Shown here: piece by piece, positions 15,328-15,329 of the stretch
How positions within the stretch are numbered: position 1 is the stretch's first letter
How the letters are laid out: the number at the start of each line of letters is the position of its first letter
Assembly (NCBI GenBank): GCA_002693605.1
Contig: NZQO01000105.1
Span: forward strand, 1 to 15,329
Source: Flavobacteriaceae bacterium
Lineage (GTDB): Bacteria; Bacteroidota; Bacteroidia; Flavobacteriales; Flavobacteriaceae
Length of the DNA: 15,329 nucleotides
Reading direction: 5' to 3'
Notes under the pieces: generated by a model
The model's database searches: none
Seen by the model: only the letters and a program-made list of their open reading frames with translations
What the model was told of the DNA's origin: nothing
Program-made: the position numbers and the translations under genes

Positions 15328-15329
15328 CA

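Noticed and set aside
1..15329. CRISPR arrays, tRNA or rRNA genes, insertion sequences
   Set aside because: No regularly spaced direct repeats, no tRNA cloverleaf, no rRNA signature and no transposase or integrase were seen.

Overview
The window looks like a chromosomal segment of a Bacteroidota bacterium, most likely a marine-type Flavobacteriia. The reasons are A-rich translation starts with little Shine-Dalgarno signal, a promoter-like TATTTTTG before the WYL gene, a long Bacteroidota-style histidyl-tRNA synthetase, stand-alone CysD and CysN, and several small membrane families common in that group. This assignment comes from protein style and was not checked by any search.

Layout. 45-965 (+) is a LysR regulator with an AT-rich palindrome over its start codon. 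1231-2154 (+) is a WYL-domain regulator. 2175-2304 is a gene-poor stretch with a striking nested set of inverted repeats that folds as a branched RNA; a 30-codon reading frame overlaps it. It sits directly before 2343-3752 (+), a PcfJ-domain protein, and 3777-4280 (+), a small YqiA-like alpha/beta hydrolase. After about 350 bases without a convincing gene comes 4631-6301 (+), a secreted DUF885-family protein that seems to lack the family's usual HExxPGHH motif.

6384-8761 (+) is a compact cluster of five genes: a membrane protein, a winged-helix HTH_34 regulator overlapping it by GTGA, a small membrane protein, a DoxX-like protein with a six-cysteine tail, and a DUF2809 protein. A perfect 7-5-7 palindrome lies just before the first gene and is a natural operator candidate. 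8826-9590 (+) encodes an SRAP (YedK/HMCES-like) protein, followed by an 85-residue protein of unknown function and a very strong hairpin terminator.

On the minus strand, hisS (10209-11594) is divergent from a MacB/FtsX-type ABC permease (11740-12981, +). The permease converges on cysN and cysD (minus strand), the two subunits of ATP sulfurylase. A partial upstream reading frame at the right edge is probably another sulfate-assimilation gene.

Most of the window is ordinary housekeeping or accessory content. The part most worth a second look is the structured element at 2175-2304 in front of the PcfJ-domain gene. The next are the palindrome-controlled membrane gene cluster and the cysteine-rich DoxX tail.
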